A stretch of 64,000 bases of DNA from Maea johnstoni (GCA_963942565.1 OZ012688.1:17858152-17922151), one strand, 5' to 3'; positions 44,444-60,697 are shown, counted from the first letter of the stretch. The notes: generated by a model not told the origin, from the sequence alone. Program-made: numbers and translations.

Positions 44444-47400
44444 TTTCCTTTGTGTGACCGTGGCTTAGAAGATGGCTCTCCAGTTTGTGGACAGGACGGT
44501 CCTTTACCTAGTACAGGTGAACTTGGATATGACGGACTCAATGGGACCAAGCATATCGTCCGTCATATGCAAAAATCCGTCGTACAGTGGTCCGTCATAT
44601 CCAAGTTTACCTGTAGCTACATACTTAAGTTTGGAGTAAGACGCATGTTTCCATTATTATACGGTTATGAGAAGATTAACAAATGAATTGTATTGCAGTA
44701 AAACCATACTTTATTTTCCTATAAGAGCATCAGTGTGTCACAGTAACTGGATACATGATCAGTCACTGCCTTTTAGAAGTCACGGTGTTGGCAATAAAAA
44801 AAATGGCCTGTGAATTATCAAAGTAGGTCGTGATTATATGAAAATAGGCGACTGAACCCAAACAATGAATAAAACAGATTTGTATCTCAACATTATTTAC
44901 GCAATGTGCCTTGCTTATTTGAAGAATCTTGGCTACTCGGATCTCAACAGACATCTTTACTTGCTACAGCATCTATAAGGGTGTCCAAGTATCGTATTTT
45001 TCCAAATAAGCGCACAGACCCCAAATAGCAATAACATTTTCCTAACTTGCTACGCGCACATGCACTTGTTCGGACGAATACGGTACTAATCCTAGAGCAC
45101 AGACAACCAGTCCTGGGACACAGAAATTCTGGGTAGTCGACATGTAGTGATTTGTAAAATTAACCTCTGACTCTTCCCACCATACCTTTCCAATGAAAGC
45201 ACCCGGTGAAAAAAATTACCAGATCATACAAATTACTCTTCTTTAAACATTTTGAAATTCACATCGTATTTTCTGGTTGAAAATATCAAATACCAATTTG
45301 GAGAATAACTCCTCCAACTAATAACGCGTATACTACACGGCATACCACATAGTTAGTGTAAGTTACATTGTCCATGACACAACCCTTGGAGGGGTCAGCC
45401 TCAACTTTTGTGTGGTTTTAGTTTTCCCACTGACTGCTTGCTATCTTTCGTCGCTACCTGGGTTGGAAGTCTGGCATAAAGCTTGAAGTGGAAAGTTGAC
45501 AGTGACTTGAGATTTGTCACAGATTTTTCCAGCTATTCCAGTTTTCTGCATCGTTTAAACCTGGCATGAAAGGGATGATTAACAATACTAAATCCAAGAT
45601 CATGTCCGAGTCTGTGCATGTATTCCTAACTTTCCCATGTATTCTTTTGCCATGAAAACCAGCTGGAAACCATCCTACCCCAGCAAAGGTCCTTCAGTCT
45701 TGGTACACAGAACATATTCCGGGCCTGTACAAGCCCCGAAAAATTCACAGGGTCTTGCGAGCCTGGAACTCGGGCGCAGTAGTACAGGCACAAAGTTGTC
45801 TGGTTCGGCGCAAGCCTGGCTCGTACGGGCCTGGAGATTAATTCGGGCTTGTACAAGTTTGTGAATTTTTTCCTGTATATTTCATGCCTTGAGTCTGTCC
45901 ATGTATTCTAATGGTATTCCTAACTCTTGCATTCGTTCCCTTTCCATCGACGCCAGCTGTGACATACTGGATATCACCTTATTCCAGCAAAGGTCCTTCA
46001 GGCTGGGAATCTTCAGCCAAATTTTATAAACATCTGAAGTCATTACATGGTCTATACAGACCACAACGCCATACACGTACAAGCAACCCGTTTGTATAAA
46101 AAATGAAAGCATACAATAAGTTAAATTACTTATATAGAAAAAATAATAACAATTTAATCAACACATTCACAATCTTGGGTATACGTTTATTTTGACATAA
46201 TATCTTAAAATATTTATAACGAACCAATACTTTGAGAAGTACATTAATCTAACAGCCCTCTTCTAATAATTTTAAAGCCTACTATTTTTGATGAGGTAAA
46301 TATGGCGTGAACATTAAATAGCGCAATTACGATACTGCCCTGGATAACGTGATCTAGATATAGCGGTGAATGGGAACAGCAGCAGCAGGTTCAATTAAGA
46401 ATTTTATAAAGACAGGAATTTTACAATAGCCCATATGGACAGAGCGCTTTTATCGCTATCTCATTGTTCCCGCTATACTTAAGTGATTTATAGTCACTGC
46501 TACCGACCATACATTTATTGTATTTTCAAGTGCTTGAACACTTCCCGCTATAAGTCCTTGGTGCGCCATTCCTCATGCGTCCAATCAGACTTGGGGTAAC
46601 AAAAGAGCGCGTTCAAGCTCATAGCGTGCAAGCGATCAGGCTCGTTGCGTTAGATTGCCAATACCCACAAATGCGCTTCTTCGGAGGAATACAGTATATA
46701 GAGGGTGGAACTATTTCTGAAATCACCACACAACTTACTGAAGTTATCGCAGCAGAATGGAAATATGAAGGTTTAGGCATTTGAGCAGCTAGCTTTGTCC
46801 ACTTGTAAGATTTTATATTCAGTTTCTGCGTATATTTCTGTGCCGTCATATCCTCCAAGCATATATACATCCGAAGCAAAGAAGAGGCGACAATGACACT
46901 CGTGCTGCTGGTGGCTTATTTGTTCAATACAAAATGATGCAAAAATTAAAAAAAAAAAACTTTTATATTTAAATAGTTCAGTCGTCACCAAACTCGAGAT
47001 ATAGACTCTTTTTTTTTAATTTTCAAACCTCCTTTACAACTTGAATGAAATTGTGATGAAATAAATTCGGGAGCAAGATGTAGGGATGAATCGATAAGCG
47101 TACAAACAAACAATTGTAAGAAATTACATGTACAATTGGTAGAGTATATCATTATTGTATTACCGGTACTTCTATTAATGCGAGTATGTGTTTTTTTAAT
47201 TATTATTATTATCAACAAAATAAAGATATATAAACAGTTGAATGTTATTTGTTTACTCAATCATGTACGTAAACATATTTACAGTCAAAAAAATACAGCA
47301 ACATATAATACAATAGATAGTGCATGTTGATATTGACAGTCTCTCAACTGGCAAATATCAACATGAAATACCACCCATCCTGACAAGCGCTCGTCAGTCT

Positions 47401-50400
47401 CAGAGTATTTATAAACATGCCAGAGTATTTATACGCATACGTGTCACTCACAACAATTCCGACACGTGCGATATTTCTAAATTCTTTCGATCATTGGATT
47501 TCATTTTTTTATAAGATGAAGGGATTCAGGGAGGCTAATTGTGTTATGCCATGAAAACTGGTGCCGATATCTGCCTCGTCGATACCGTAACGTGGCGGCG
47601 CCTGGTGTGAAAATAATGAACTAACGGTAAGAATCTAAACTGGCTCGCTTTGAGCTTGGTATTCATACGCCCGAGCGCGCAATCCCCACTTTGCGGGCAA
47701 TAAACAAAAGCCCAGTCCCTCTCCATTCCGAAAATACCATGTTTAGTCAATACACTTGTATACGTCTCCATCTAGAGGCCTCAAACATCTCTGCCCCCAG
47801 TCGTCCTTTAGGAACTACGCAAAGGTACTACTCGCCGCAACACACCTCAGCACTACTCCATCCGGATCGCAGCAATTTGGGGGGTTCAGAATAATTTCAG
47901 ATATGTCACCAAAGGCCACCTGTCTATAGAGACCAGTCTCAGAGTCCCCTAAGGTGAAATATAGTTCCCCTCTTAACGTGGCTTTATCCCAAAAGTGCTC
48001 GAAGCAGCAAAAGACAGCCTGACAATTTTGGTAAAATCTTATAGGCGACAGCATTGCAAAATATTAGAGCGAAAGTAGCCTCAGCATTGGAAGAGTTAAT
48101 TTTGAGCCCTGTGTGGTCTTTGTGGTAGGTCTGACTGTTATAGTGGTGGGTTGTTTCAACCCCTGGAAGCATGTGAGGCCGTGCATTCAGTCTGCGCCTA
48201 TGATTCCTATTGTGTGAAGTGGTTCGTCTTGTAGCTTTAGTCCTGTACAGTGAACGGTGGTAGTGGTGCAAAGATTCGTCCTAGATTACGTTTTTTCTGG
48301 AAGATGGAAGCGATTGGCCCCTGGCCAGCTTGCCATCTCGGAGTACTGGTATACGAAGTGTAAAACGTAGTGAAATCTGCTTGCGGTCTGGAGAATTATG
48401 AACTTCCGAACAATAAATGCAGCGTAGCGTTCTTGCTGTTCAATATACTCAGGACCTGATCTACCAAATGTCCCTGTAACCATGATAAAATGAAGTTGTA
48501 AGTATTTATTACACACAAGTACCGTCAGTGATGGTCAATGATATGCTGTTCGGGATTGGCACCTTTTTAAACTTTCACGGTGCGATACGATATCAATATT
48601 TCCTCAATGATACAATATCTTAACAATATTTCTATTGATTCGGCCTGCCTCTCAAGGACCTAATTTTGTTGAATTAAGCTCAAAGAAATTTGGCAATTGA
48701 TAACGAAATACCTTCATGCGGGGAGGTCCAGGGAGCAAATGAGTCAATTTTCTATTTATTTTAAATCTTTGGTGATATTATTCATTTATATAGGATACTT
48801 AACTTTTTCTACACAGTACTTTTTCCCCCATTCAATATCAATGTTGGTATCATATTGAGTCCTGGTACCCAATCCCTGCATTCTGTACACCTCTTCATTT
48901 TCACACATTTTCTTGTCCATGTCGGCGTTCTGTGTCGGGATGAGGTCACTCAGTCACACAACCATATTGATAACCCAATAATGCTCACAGCGGCCAAAAA
49001 CAGTCGGACAATTTTGAGGAAATTTTGGAGGCAAAGGCAGAGGTAGAACATATTTGATGGAGAAATGTTAATCAATATATTTTCAACAACTCTCCTTCAC
49101 ATATTTTGTAAAATTATTGTCTATTCCAAAGTTATGGTCAAAAGTATAATAGCTCCAGACGACAATATCTGCAGGAACTCTTTAAGCATTAATGGTTTAA
49201 AGAATGCCACTGCCCAGAAGAAGAATTGGCATTTTGAAAGTAAACTTGACATTGTGAAATTGTTTTACCAGTTATTATTATTTTAGCATAGGTTAATGTA
49301 GATGCATTCATTAAATTCATCATTGAATATAATGTGTGAAACTGAAAGGTGTGAATAGATAAAGGATTGCACAGTATGTACACAAAGATAATCTTGGTTA
49401 TACTTTCTAAAGTGTGGAATGATTAGAAAACTCGAGGCCAATGGTTCTCTAGTATCCCTTATGCTGGTGGTGGCTAATTTGGCCAATACGAAATGATGCA
49501 AAAAATCTGAAAGATGACTGGAAGCCTGGCACATTGGTACTCATCTGAGAGTACTCGGCGAGAGGTGTCTAATGAATACCAGCATGACAGGGTTTAGATA
49601 GTTTTCTTTGCATCCTAGTGCTTTGGACAAAAGTAGCCTCAGCATTGGAAGGGTTAACCATTAATTTCATTTTGTGACCAGTGTAAGTTCCCACTGATAC
49701 CTTGCTGCATGATTAAATGCATGATTAACTAGATTGTAATAGACTTTGGAAAGGGAATCTTTAATTCACAATTTTGCCACCAGGGGGATTTATTGATAAG
49801 CGTGGTTTGCCACAGAAGTGTACAGTTCTATTTGTTTTTATTTTTTCTGTAGAATCAATTAGGTTGTATTTTAGTAGATAGCAAAAAGAGTTAGTTTGAA
49901 TTTGAAATATTTGATTAGGTTAATGAAAATAATAACTAATAGGAAATGATGAATGCTTTGAAAGATTTGATTAGGTTGATAATAATAGGAAATGAAGTTA
50001 GTTAAAATGCCAATGTATCACAACAATTAAGTATAAAGGCTGCCTCTCAGGGTTACAACCAGGTATTTTGAAAATGCCTGTCTGAATCAGCTATCGCAAA
50101 ATATATGCTACTTCAAATTGTTATACAAAATATAAATATATTTAGAGGTCTGCTGCAAAAAGGAGTACCTTTCATTTAAGATTTTTTATTTATTGTTTTC
50201 TCAATGTGAGTGGAACTTTTAACCTTCCCACATGGACCATTGGTCCTATATGTATAGGTAACTGTTGAAACTATTTTAACTGGATCTTAAGTTTCTGTTC
50301 CCTAGACATCCATCCTATTGCGTACCTAGAGTGGTTAGTTCTAGGAAAATACCAAATTTAGTTCTAATAAGGATTTAGTGACAATGATGTAGAGGTCCAG

Positions 50401-51851
50401 AGTGTGTATAGGATATCTTTCTGAAGTGTGCATTGGATGATTTAACCCTTATGCTGCTGGTGGCTAATTTGTTCAATACGAAATGACGCAAAAAAACTTT
50501 GAAAAAAACCCATTGAAACCTCGGCATATGGGTACTCAACTATCAGTACTCAGCGAGAGCTATACGATGAATACCAACATGACAGGGTTTAGATGTTTTT
50601 CAAAAATATTTGTGTCCTTGTGCTTTGGACTTAAGTAGCCTCAGCATTGGAAGGGTTAAATTTAAATGTCGATAGATAGGACATTTCCTTTTAAACAGTA
50701 AATGTCTTGAATGAGACACCAACCTGCTTCAAGTACCATAGTTCCCAAGACTTATAAATACAAGGGTCGCAGTCTTGAAATTTCATCATCAGTCCAAGCT
50801 CTGCGGCTCTAGTATGGGCCTCGTGCTCTAGTCAGTTTAACCGATTAATGCTCACAGCGACCAAAAGCAGCCTGACCGATTTGATAAAATCATGTAGGCA
50901 GAAGCAAAGTCAGGAAAATATTTGATGGAGAAATGTTTATCTGAACATTACCCATAACTCTCCTTCAAATATTTTGTGAAATCATTCTCAGTTCCAAAGT
51001 TATCGTCAAAAATATCTTCGATCCAGACGACAAAATCTGGTGGAACTCCTGTAATAATGGGTGTTGGAATGTGAAACCTTACTTGTATTTGGCATTTGTA
51101 TTTCCTGTTGATTTCACTTGTGTAATGTACAAGAGAAGTGTATTATGAGGCAATAGTCACTACCTGAATGTAATATCGCTTGTGTCATTTCAACTGTTGC
51201 TGTTTGTCTGTCTGTTTGGCATGTTGATGATATTTGCTCTTCTGGTTGCAAATTTACTTTTCTACAAGAGAACTCTGCAGTAGACATCGAGATACAATAA
51301 GAGAGGTACCTTTTTCATTCCCGCCAAAACAAAGCCATACCTTGGGCCTCACTAATACAAATAGCAGAAAAAGATGATATATGGAAAGGTGATGACTAGA
51401 TGTAGATTTCCTTCTGGCGGAGTCGCATTCTGTATGAGAGTGTAACTTGATAACTGTGCATGATAGCTAGTGTTTCCTCCTCCCCCTCTCCCTCCACTAG
51501 TCCGGCGTGTGGCCGCTAGGTGTGCTGATTTAAATACTACCACTATTTATACAATATCAATATTTATGCACATTGTACAATATATACACCGTTTAACATT
51601 ATTACCATGTACTTGAAATTTGTCAAATAAAATGTACAACTGTGAAAATAAAATTGATGTGAATATTGTTGTTTTTGCAAACCACTTTGGTAGACTAGGT
51701 CAAGAATCTTATCTTTTTTATTCAACTTGGGCTATATTTGTGGGCTGGCGAACACGTTGCAAGGATGTTAGACAATATGGATTCCCTTCTCTAGGACACA
51801 GCCTAAGCTCTGTCCAAAACTTGTCGAGAAATCACCAACACTCTTTGGTCC
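44444..51851. repeat. 7408-bp tandem unit, copy 2
   Basis: Every landmark and every short reading frame checked is displaced by exactly 7408 from copy 1 and encodes the same peptide. I saw no substitution or indel. Confidence 0.95.
45882..46899 (-). pseudogene. KLHDC10-like fragment, array copy 2
   Basis: Appears identical to 38474-39491, displaced by 7408, with the same broken frame and altered acceptor. Confidence 0.75.
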
Positions 51852-54800
51852 TTTCCTTTGTGTGACCGTGGCTTAGAAGATGGCTCTCCAGTTTGTGGAC
51901 AGGACGGTCCTTTACCTAGTACAGGTGAACTTGGATATGACGGACTCAATGGGACCAAGCATATCGTCCGTCATATGCAAAAATCCGTCGTACAGTGGTC
52001 CGTCATATCCAAGTTTACCTGTAGCTACATACTTAAGTTTGGAGTAAGACGCATGTTTCCATTATTATACGGTTATGAGAAGATTAACAAATGAATTGTA
52101 TTGCAGTAAAACCATACTTTATTTTCCTATAAGAGCATCAGTGTGTCACAGTAACTGGATACATGATCAGTCACTGCCTTTTAGAAGTCACGGTGTTGGC
52201 AATAAAAAAAATGGCCTGTGAATTATCAAAGTAGGTCGTGATTATATGAAAATAGGCGACTGAACCCAAACAATGAATAAAACAGATTTGTATCTCAACA
52301 TTATTTACGCAATGTGCCTTGCTTATTTGAAGAATCTTGGCTACTCGGATCTCAACAGACATCTTTACTTGCTACAGCATCTATAAGGGTGTCCAAGTAT
52401 CGTATTTTTCCAAATAAGCGCACAGACCCCAAATAGCAATAACATTTTCCTAACTTGCTACGCGCACATGCACTTGTTCGGACGAATACGGTACTAATCC
52501 TAGAGCACAGACAACCAGTCCTGGGACACAGAAATTCTGGGTAGTCGACATGTAGTGATTTGTAAAATTAACCTCTGACTCTTCCCACCATACCTTTCCA
52601 ATGAAAGCACCCGGTGAAAAAAATTACCAGATCATACAAATTACTCTTCTTTAAACATTTTGAAATTCACATCGTATTTTCTGGTTGAAAATATCAAATA
52701 CCAATTTGGAGAATAACTCCTCCAACTAATAACGCGTATACTACACGGCATACCACATAGTTAGTGTAAGTTACATTGTCCATGACACAACCCTTGGAGG
52801 GGTCAGCCTCAACTTTTGTGTGGTTTTAGTTTTCCCACTGACTGCTTGCTATCTTTCGTCGCTACCTGGGTTGGAAGTCTGGCATAAAGCTTGAAGTGGA
52901 AAGTTGACAGTGACTTGAGATTTGTCACAGATTTTTCCAGCTATTCCAGTTTTCTGCATCGTTTAAACCTGGCATGAAAGGGATGATTAACAATACTAAA
53001 TCCAAGATCATGTCCGAGTCTGTGCATGTATTCCTAACTTTCCCATGTATTCTTTTGCCATGAAAACCAGCTGGAAACCATCCTACCCCAGCAAAGGTCC
53101 TTCAGTCTTGGTACACAGAACATATTCCGGGCCTGTACAAGCCCCGAAAAATTCACAGGGTCTTGCGAGCCTGGAACTCGGGCGCAGTAGTACAGGCACA
53201 AAGTTGTCTGGTTCGGCGCAAGCCTGGCTCGTACGGGCCTGGAGATTAATTCGGGCTTGTACAAGTTTGTGAATTTTTTCCTGTATATTTCATGCCTTGA
53301 GTCTGTCCATGTATTCTAATGGTATTCCTAACTCTTGCATTCGTTCCCTTTCCATCGACGCCAGCTGTGACATACTGGATATCACCTTATTCCAGCAAAG
53401 GTCCTTCAGGCTGGGAATCTTCAGCCAAATTTTATAAACATCTGAAGTCATTACATGGTCTATACAGACCACAACGCCATACACGTACAAGCAACCCGTT
53501 TGTATAAAAAATGAAAGCATACAATAAGTTAAATTACTTATATAGAAAAAATAATAACAATTTAATCAACACATTCACAATCTTGGGTATACGTTTATTT
53601 TGACATAATATCTTAAAATATTTATAACGAACCAATACTTTGAGAAGTACATTAATCTAACAGCCCTCTTCTAATAATTTTAAAGCCTACTATTTTTGAT
53701 GAGGTAAATATGGCGTGAACATTAAATAGCGCAATTACGATACTGCCCTGGATAACGTGATCTAGATATAGCGGTGAATGGGAACAGCAGCAGCAGGTTC
53801 AATTAAGAATTTTATAAAGACAGGAATTTTACAATAGCCCATATGGACAGAGCGCTTTTATCGCTATCTCATTGTTCCCGCTATACTTAAGTGATTTATA
53901 GTCACTGCTACCGACCATACATTTATTGTATTTTCAAGTGCTTGAACACTTCCCGCTATAAGTCCTTGGTGCGCCATTCCTCATGCGTCCAATCAGACTT
54001 GGGGTAACAAAAGAGCGCGTTCAAGCTCATAGCGTGCAAGCGATCAGGCTCGTTGCGTTAGATTGCCAATACCCACAAATGCGCTTCTTCGGAGGAATAC
54101 AGTATATAGAGGGTGGAACTATTTCTGAAATCACCACACAACTTACTGAAGTTATCGCAGCAGAATGGAAATATGAAGGTTTAGGCATTTGAGCAGCTAG
54201 CTTTGTCCACTTGTAAGATTTTATATTCAGTTTCTGCGTATATTTCTGTGCCGTCATATCCTCCAAGCATATATACATCCGAAGCAAAGAAGAGGCGACA
54301 ATGACACTCGTGCTGCTGGTGGCTTATTTGTTCAATACAAAATGATGCAAAAATTAAAAAAAAAAAACTTTTATATTTAAATAGTTCAGTCGTCACCAAA
54401 CTCGAGATATAGACTCTTTTTTTTTAATTTTCAAACCTCCTTTACAACTTGAATGAAATTGTGATGAAATAAATTCGGGAGCAAGATGTAGGGATGAATC
54501 GATAAGCGTACAAACAAACAATTGTAAGAAATTACATGTACAATTGGTAGAGTATATCATTATTGTATTACCGGTACTTCTATTAATGCGAGTATGTGTT
54601 TTTTTAATTATTATTATTATCAACAAAATAAAGATATATAAACAGTTGAATGTTATTTGTTTACTCAATCATGTACGTAAACATATTTACAGTCAAAAAA
54701 ATACAGCAACATATAATACAATAGATAGTGCATGTTGATATTGACAGTCTCTCAACTGGCAAATATCAACATGAAATACCACCCATCCTGACAAGCGCTC

Positions 54801-57800
54801 GTCAGTCTCAGAGTATTTATAAACATGCCAGAGTATTTATACGCATACGTGTCACTCACAACAATTCCGACACGTGCGATATTTCTAAATTCTTTCGATC
54901 ATTGGATTTCATTTTTTTATAAGATGAAGGGATTCAGGGAGGCTAATTGTGTTATGCCATGAAAACTGGTGCCGATATCTGCCTCGTCGATACCGTAACG
55001 TGGCGGCGCCTGGTGTGAAAATAATGAACTAACGGTAAGAATCTAAACTGGCTCGCTTTGAGCTTGGTATTCATACGCCCGAGCGCGCAATCCCCACTTT
55101 GCGGGCAATAAACAAAAGCCCAGTCCCTCTCCATTCCGAAAATACCATGTTTAGTCAATACACTTGTATACGTCTCCATCTAGAGGCCTCAAACATCTCT
55201 GCCCCCAGTCGTCCTTTAGGAACTACGCAAAGGTACTACTCGCCGCAACACACCTCAGCACTACTCCATCCGGATCGCAGCAATTTGGGGGGTTCAGAAT
55301 AATTTCAGATATGTCACCAAAGGCCACCTGTCTATAGAGACCAGTCTCAGAGTCCCCTAAGGTGAAATATAGTTCCCCTCTTAACGTGGCTTTATCCCAA
55401 AAGTGCTCGAAGCAGCAAAAGACAGCCTGACAATTTTGGTAAAATCTTATAGGCGACAGCATTGCAAAATATTAGAGCGAAAGTAGCCTCAGCATTGGAA
55501 GAGTTAATTTTGAGCCCTGTGTGGTCTTTGTGGTAGGTCTGACTGTTATAGTGGTGGGTTGTTTCAACCCCTGGAAGCATGTGAGGCCGTGCATTCAGTC
55601 TGCGCCTATGATTCCTATTGTGTGAAGTGGTTCGTCTTGTAGCTTTAGTCCTGTACAGTGAACGGTGGTAGTGGTGCAAAGATTCGTCCTAGATTACGTT
55701 TTTTCTGGAAGATGGAAGCGATTGGCCCCTGGCCAGCTTGCCATCTCGGAGTACTGGTATACGAAGTGTAAAACGTAGTGAAATCTGCTTGCGGTCTGGA
55801 GAATTATGAACTTCCGAACAATAAATGCAGCGTAGCGTTCTTGCTGTTCAATATACTCAGGACCTGATCTACCAAATGTCCCTGTAACCATGATAAAATG
55901 AAGTTGTAAGTATTTATTACACACAAGTACCGTCAGTGATGGTCAATGATATGCTGTTCGGGATTGGCACCTTTTTAAACTTTCACGGTGCGATACGATA
56001 TCAATATTTCCTCAATGATACAATATCTTAACAATATTTCTATTGATTCGGCCTGCCTCTCAAGGACCTAATTTTGTTGAATTAAGCTCAAAGAAATTTG
56101 GCAATTGATAACGAAATACCTTCATGCGGGGAGGTCCAGGGAGCAAATGAGTCAATTTTCTATTTATTTTAAATCTTTGGTGATATTATTCATTTATATA
56201 GGATACTTAACTTTTTCTACACAGTACTTTTTCCCCCATTCAATATCAATGTTGGTATCATATTGAGTCCTGGTACCCAATCCCTGCATTCTGTACACCT
56301 CTTCATTTTCACACATTTTCTTGTCCATGTCGGCGTTCTGTGTCGGGATGAGGTCACTCAGTCACACAACCATATTGATAACCCAATAATGCTCACAGCG
56401 GCCAAAAACAGTCGGACAATTTTGAGGAAATTTTGGAGGCAAAGGCAGAGGTAGAACATATTTGATGGAGAAATGTTAATCAATATATTTTCAACAACTC
56501 TCCTTCACATATTTTGTAAAATTATTGTCTATTCCAAAGTTATGGTCAAAAGTATAATAGCTCCAGACGACAATATCTGCAGGAACTCTTTAAGCATTAA
56601 TGGTTTAAAGAATGCCACTGCCCAGAAGAAGAATTGGCATTTTGAAAGTAAACTTGACATTGTGAAATTGTTTTACCAGTTATTATTATTTTAGCATAGG
56701 TTAATGTAGATGCATTCATTAAATTCATCATTGAATATAATGTGTGAAACTGAAAGGTGTGAATAGATAAAGGATTGCACAGTATGTACACAAAGATAAT
56801 CTTGGTTATACTTTCTAAAGTGTGGAATGATTAGAAAACTCGAGGCCAATGGTTCTCTAGTATCCCTTATGCTGGTGGTGGCTAATTTGGCCAATACGAA
56901 ATGATGCAAAAAATCTGAAAGATGACTGGAAGCCTGGCACATTGGTACTCATCTGAGAGTACTCGGCGAGAGGTGTCTAATGAATACCAGCATGACAGGG
57001 TTTAGATAGTTTTCTTTGCATCCTAGTGCTTTGGACAAAAGTAGCCTCAGCATTGGAAGGGTTAACCATTAATTTCATTTTGTGACCAGTGTAAGTTCCC
57101 ACTGATACCTTGCTGCATGATTAAATGCATGATTAACTAGATTGTAATAGACTTTGGAAAGGGAATCTTTAATTCACAATTTTGCCACCAGGGGGATTTA
57201 TTGATAAGCGTGGTTTGCCACAGAAGTGTACAGTTCTATTTGTTTTTATTTTTTCTGTAGAATCAATTAGGTTGTATTTTAGTAGATAGCAAAAAGAGTT
57301 AGTTTGAATTTGAAATATTTGATTAGGTTAATGAAAATAATAACTAATAGGAAATGATGAATGCTTTGAAAGATTTGATTAGGTTGATAATAATAGGAAA
57401 TGAAGTTAGTTAAAATGCCAATGTATCACAACAATTAAGTATAAAGGCTGCCTCTCAGGGTTACAACCAGGTATTTTGAAAATGCCTGTCTGAATCAGCT
57501 ATCGCAAAATATATGCTACTTCAAATTGTTATACAAAATATAAATATATTTAGAGGTCTGCTGCAAAAAGGAGTACCTTTCATTTAAGATTTTTTATTTA
57601 TTGTTTTCTCAATGTGAGTGGAACTTTTAACCTTCCCACATGGACCATTGGTCCTATATGTATAGGTAACTGTTGAAACTATTTTAACTGGATCTTAAGT
57701 TTCTGTTCCCTAGACATCCATCCTATTGCGTACCTAGAGTGGTTAGTTCTAGGAAAATACCAAATTTAGTTCTAATAAGGATTTAGTGACAATGATGTAG

Positions 57801-59259
57801 AGGTCCAGAGTGTGTATAGGATATCTTTCTGAAGTGTGCATTGGATGATTTAACCCTTATGCTGCTGGTGGCTAATTTGTTCAATACGAAATGACGCAAA
57901 AAAACTTTGAAAAAAACCCATTGAAACCTCGGCATATGGGTACTCAACTATCAGTACTCAGCGAGAGCTATACGATGAATACCAACATGACAGGGTTTAG
58001 ATGTTTTTCAAAAATATTTGTGTCCTTGTGCTTTGGACTTAAGTAGCCTCAGCATTGGAAGGGTTAAATTTAAATGTCGATAGATAGGACATTTCCTTTT
58101 AAACAGTAAATGTCTTGAATGAGACACCAACCTGCTTCAAGTACCATAGTTCCCAAGACTTATAAATACAAGGGTCGCAGTCTTGAAATTTCATCATCAG
58201 TCCAAGCTCTGCGGCTCTAGTATGGGCCTCGTGCTCTAGTCAGTTTAACCGATTAATGCTCACAGCGACCAAAAGCAGCCTGACCGATTTGATAAAATCA
58301 TGTAGGCAGAAGCAAAGTCAGGAAAATATTTGATGGAGAAATGTTTATCTGAACATTACCCATAACTCTCCTTCAAATATTTTGTGAAATCATTCTCAGT
58401 TCCAAAGTTATCGTCAAAAATATCTTCGATCCAGACGACAAAATCTGGTGGAACTCCTGTAATAATGGGTGTTGGAATGTGAAACCTTACTTGTATTTGG
58501 CATTTGTATTTCCTGTTGATTTCACTTGTGTAATGTACAAGAGAAGTGTATTATGAGGCAATAGTCACTACCTGAATGTAATATCGCTTGTGTCATTTCA
58601 ACTGTTGCTGTTTGTCTGTCTGTTTGGCATGTTGATGATATTTGCTCTTCTGGTTGCAAATTTACTTTTCTACAAGAGAACTCTGCAGTAGACATCGAGA
58701 TACAATAAGAGAGGTACCTTTTTCATTCCCGCCAAAACAAAGCCATACCTTGGGCCTCACTAATACAAATAGCAGAAAAAGATGATATATGGAAAGGTGA
58801 TGACTAGATGTAGATTTCCTTCTGGCGGAGTCGCATTCTGTATGAGAGTGTAACTTGATAACTGTGCATGATAGCTAGTGTTTCCTCCTCCCCCTCTCCC
58901 TCCACTAGTCCGGCGTGTGGCCGCTAGGTGTGCTGATTTAAATACTACCACTATTTATACAATATCAATATTTATGCACATTGTACAATATATACACCGT
59001 TTAACATTATTACCATGTACTTGAAATTTGTCAAATAAAATGTACAACTGTGAAAATAAAATTGATGTGAATATTGTTGTTTTTGCAAACCACTTTGGTA
59101 GACTAGGTCAAGAATCTTATCTTTTTTATTCAACTTGGGCTATATTTGTGGGCTGGCGAACACGTTGCAAGGATGTTAGACAATATGGATTCCCTTCTCT
59201 AGGACACAGCCTAAGCTCTGTCCAAAACTTGTCGAGAAATCACCAACACTCTTTGGTCC
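51852..59259. repeat. 7408-bp tandem unit, copy 3
   Basis: Displaced by exactly 7408 from copy 2, with no difference seen. Confidence 0.95.
53290..54307 (-). pseudogene. KLHDC10-like fragment, array copy 3
   Basis: Appears identical to copies 1 and 2, with the same frameshift in the kelch exon. Confidence 0.75.
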
Positions 59260-60697
59260 TTTCCTTTGTGTGACCGTGGCTTAGAAGATGGCTCTCCAGT
59301 TTGTGGACAGGACGGTCCTTTACCTAGTACAGGTGAACTTGGATATGACGGACTCAATGGGACCAAGCATATCGTCCGTCATATGCAAAAATCCGTCGTA
59401 CAGTGGTCCGTCATATCCAAGTTTACCTGTAGCTACATACTTAAGTTTGGAGTAAGACGCATGTTTCCATTATTATACGGTTATGAGAAGATTAACAAAT
59501 GAATTGTATTGCAGTAAAACCATACTTTATTTTCCTATAAGAGCATCAGTGTGTCACAGTAACTGGATACATGATCAGTCACTGCCTTTTAGAAGTCACG
59601 GTGTTGGCAATAAAAAAAATGGCCTGTGAATTATCAAAGTAGGTCGTGATTATATGAAAATAGGCGACTGAACCCAAACAATGAATAAAACAGATTTGTA
59701 TCTCAACATTATTTACGCAATGTGCCTTGCTTATTTGAAGAATCTTGGCTACTCGGATCTCAACAGACATCTTTACTTGCTACAGCATCTATAAGGGTGT
59801 CCAAGTATCGTATTTTTCCAAATAAGCGCACAGACCCCAAATAGCAATAACATTTTCCTAACTTGCTACGCGCACATGCACTTGTTCGGACGAATACGGT
59901 ACTAATCCTAGAGCACAGACAACCAGTCCTGGGACACAGAAATTCTGGGTAGTCGACATGTAGTGATTTGTAAAATTAACCTCTGACTCTTCCCACCATA
60001 CCTTTCCAATGAAAGCACCCGGTGAAAAAAATTACCAGATCATACAAATTACTCTTCTTTAAACATTTTGAAATTCACATCGTATTTTCTGGTTGAAAAT
60101 ATCAAATACCAATTTGGAGAATAACTCCTCCAACTAATAACGCGTATACTACACGGCATACCACATAGTTAGTGTAAGTTACATTGTCCATGACACAACC
60201 CTTGGAGGGGTCAGCCTCAACTTTTGTGTGGTTTTAGTTTTCCCACTGACTGCTTGCTATCTTTCGTCGCTACCTGGGTTGGAAGTCTGGCATAAAGCTT
60301 GAAGTGGAAAGTTGACAGTGACTTGAGATTTGTCACAGATTTTTCCAGCTATTCCAGTTTTCTGCATCGTTTAAACCTGGCATGAAAGGGATGATTAACA
60401 ATACTAAATCCAAGATCATGTCCGAGTCTGTGCATGTATTCCTAACTTTCCCATGTATTCTTTTGCCATGAAAACCAGCTGGAAACCATCCTACCCCAGC
60501 AAAGGTCCTTCAGTCTTGGTACACAGAACATATTCCGGGCCTGTACAAGCCCCGAAAAATTCACAGGGTCTTGCGAGCCTGGAACTCGGGCGCAGTAGTA
60601 CAGGCACAAAGTTGTCTGGTTCGGCGCAAGCCTGGCTCGTACGGGCCTGGAGATTAATTCGGGCTTGTACAAGTTTGTGAATTTTTTCCTGTATATT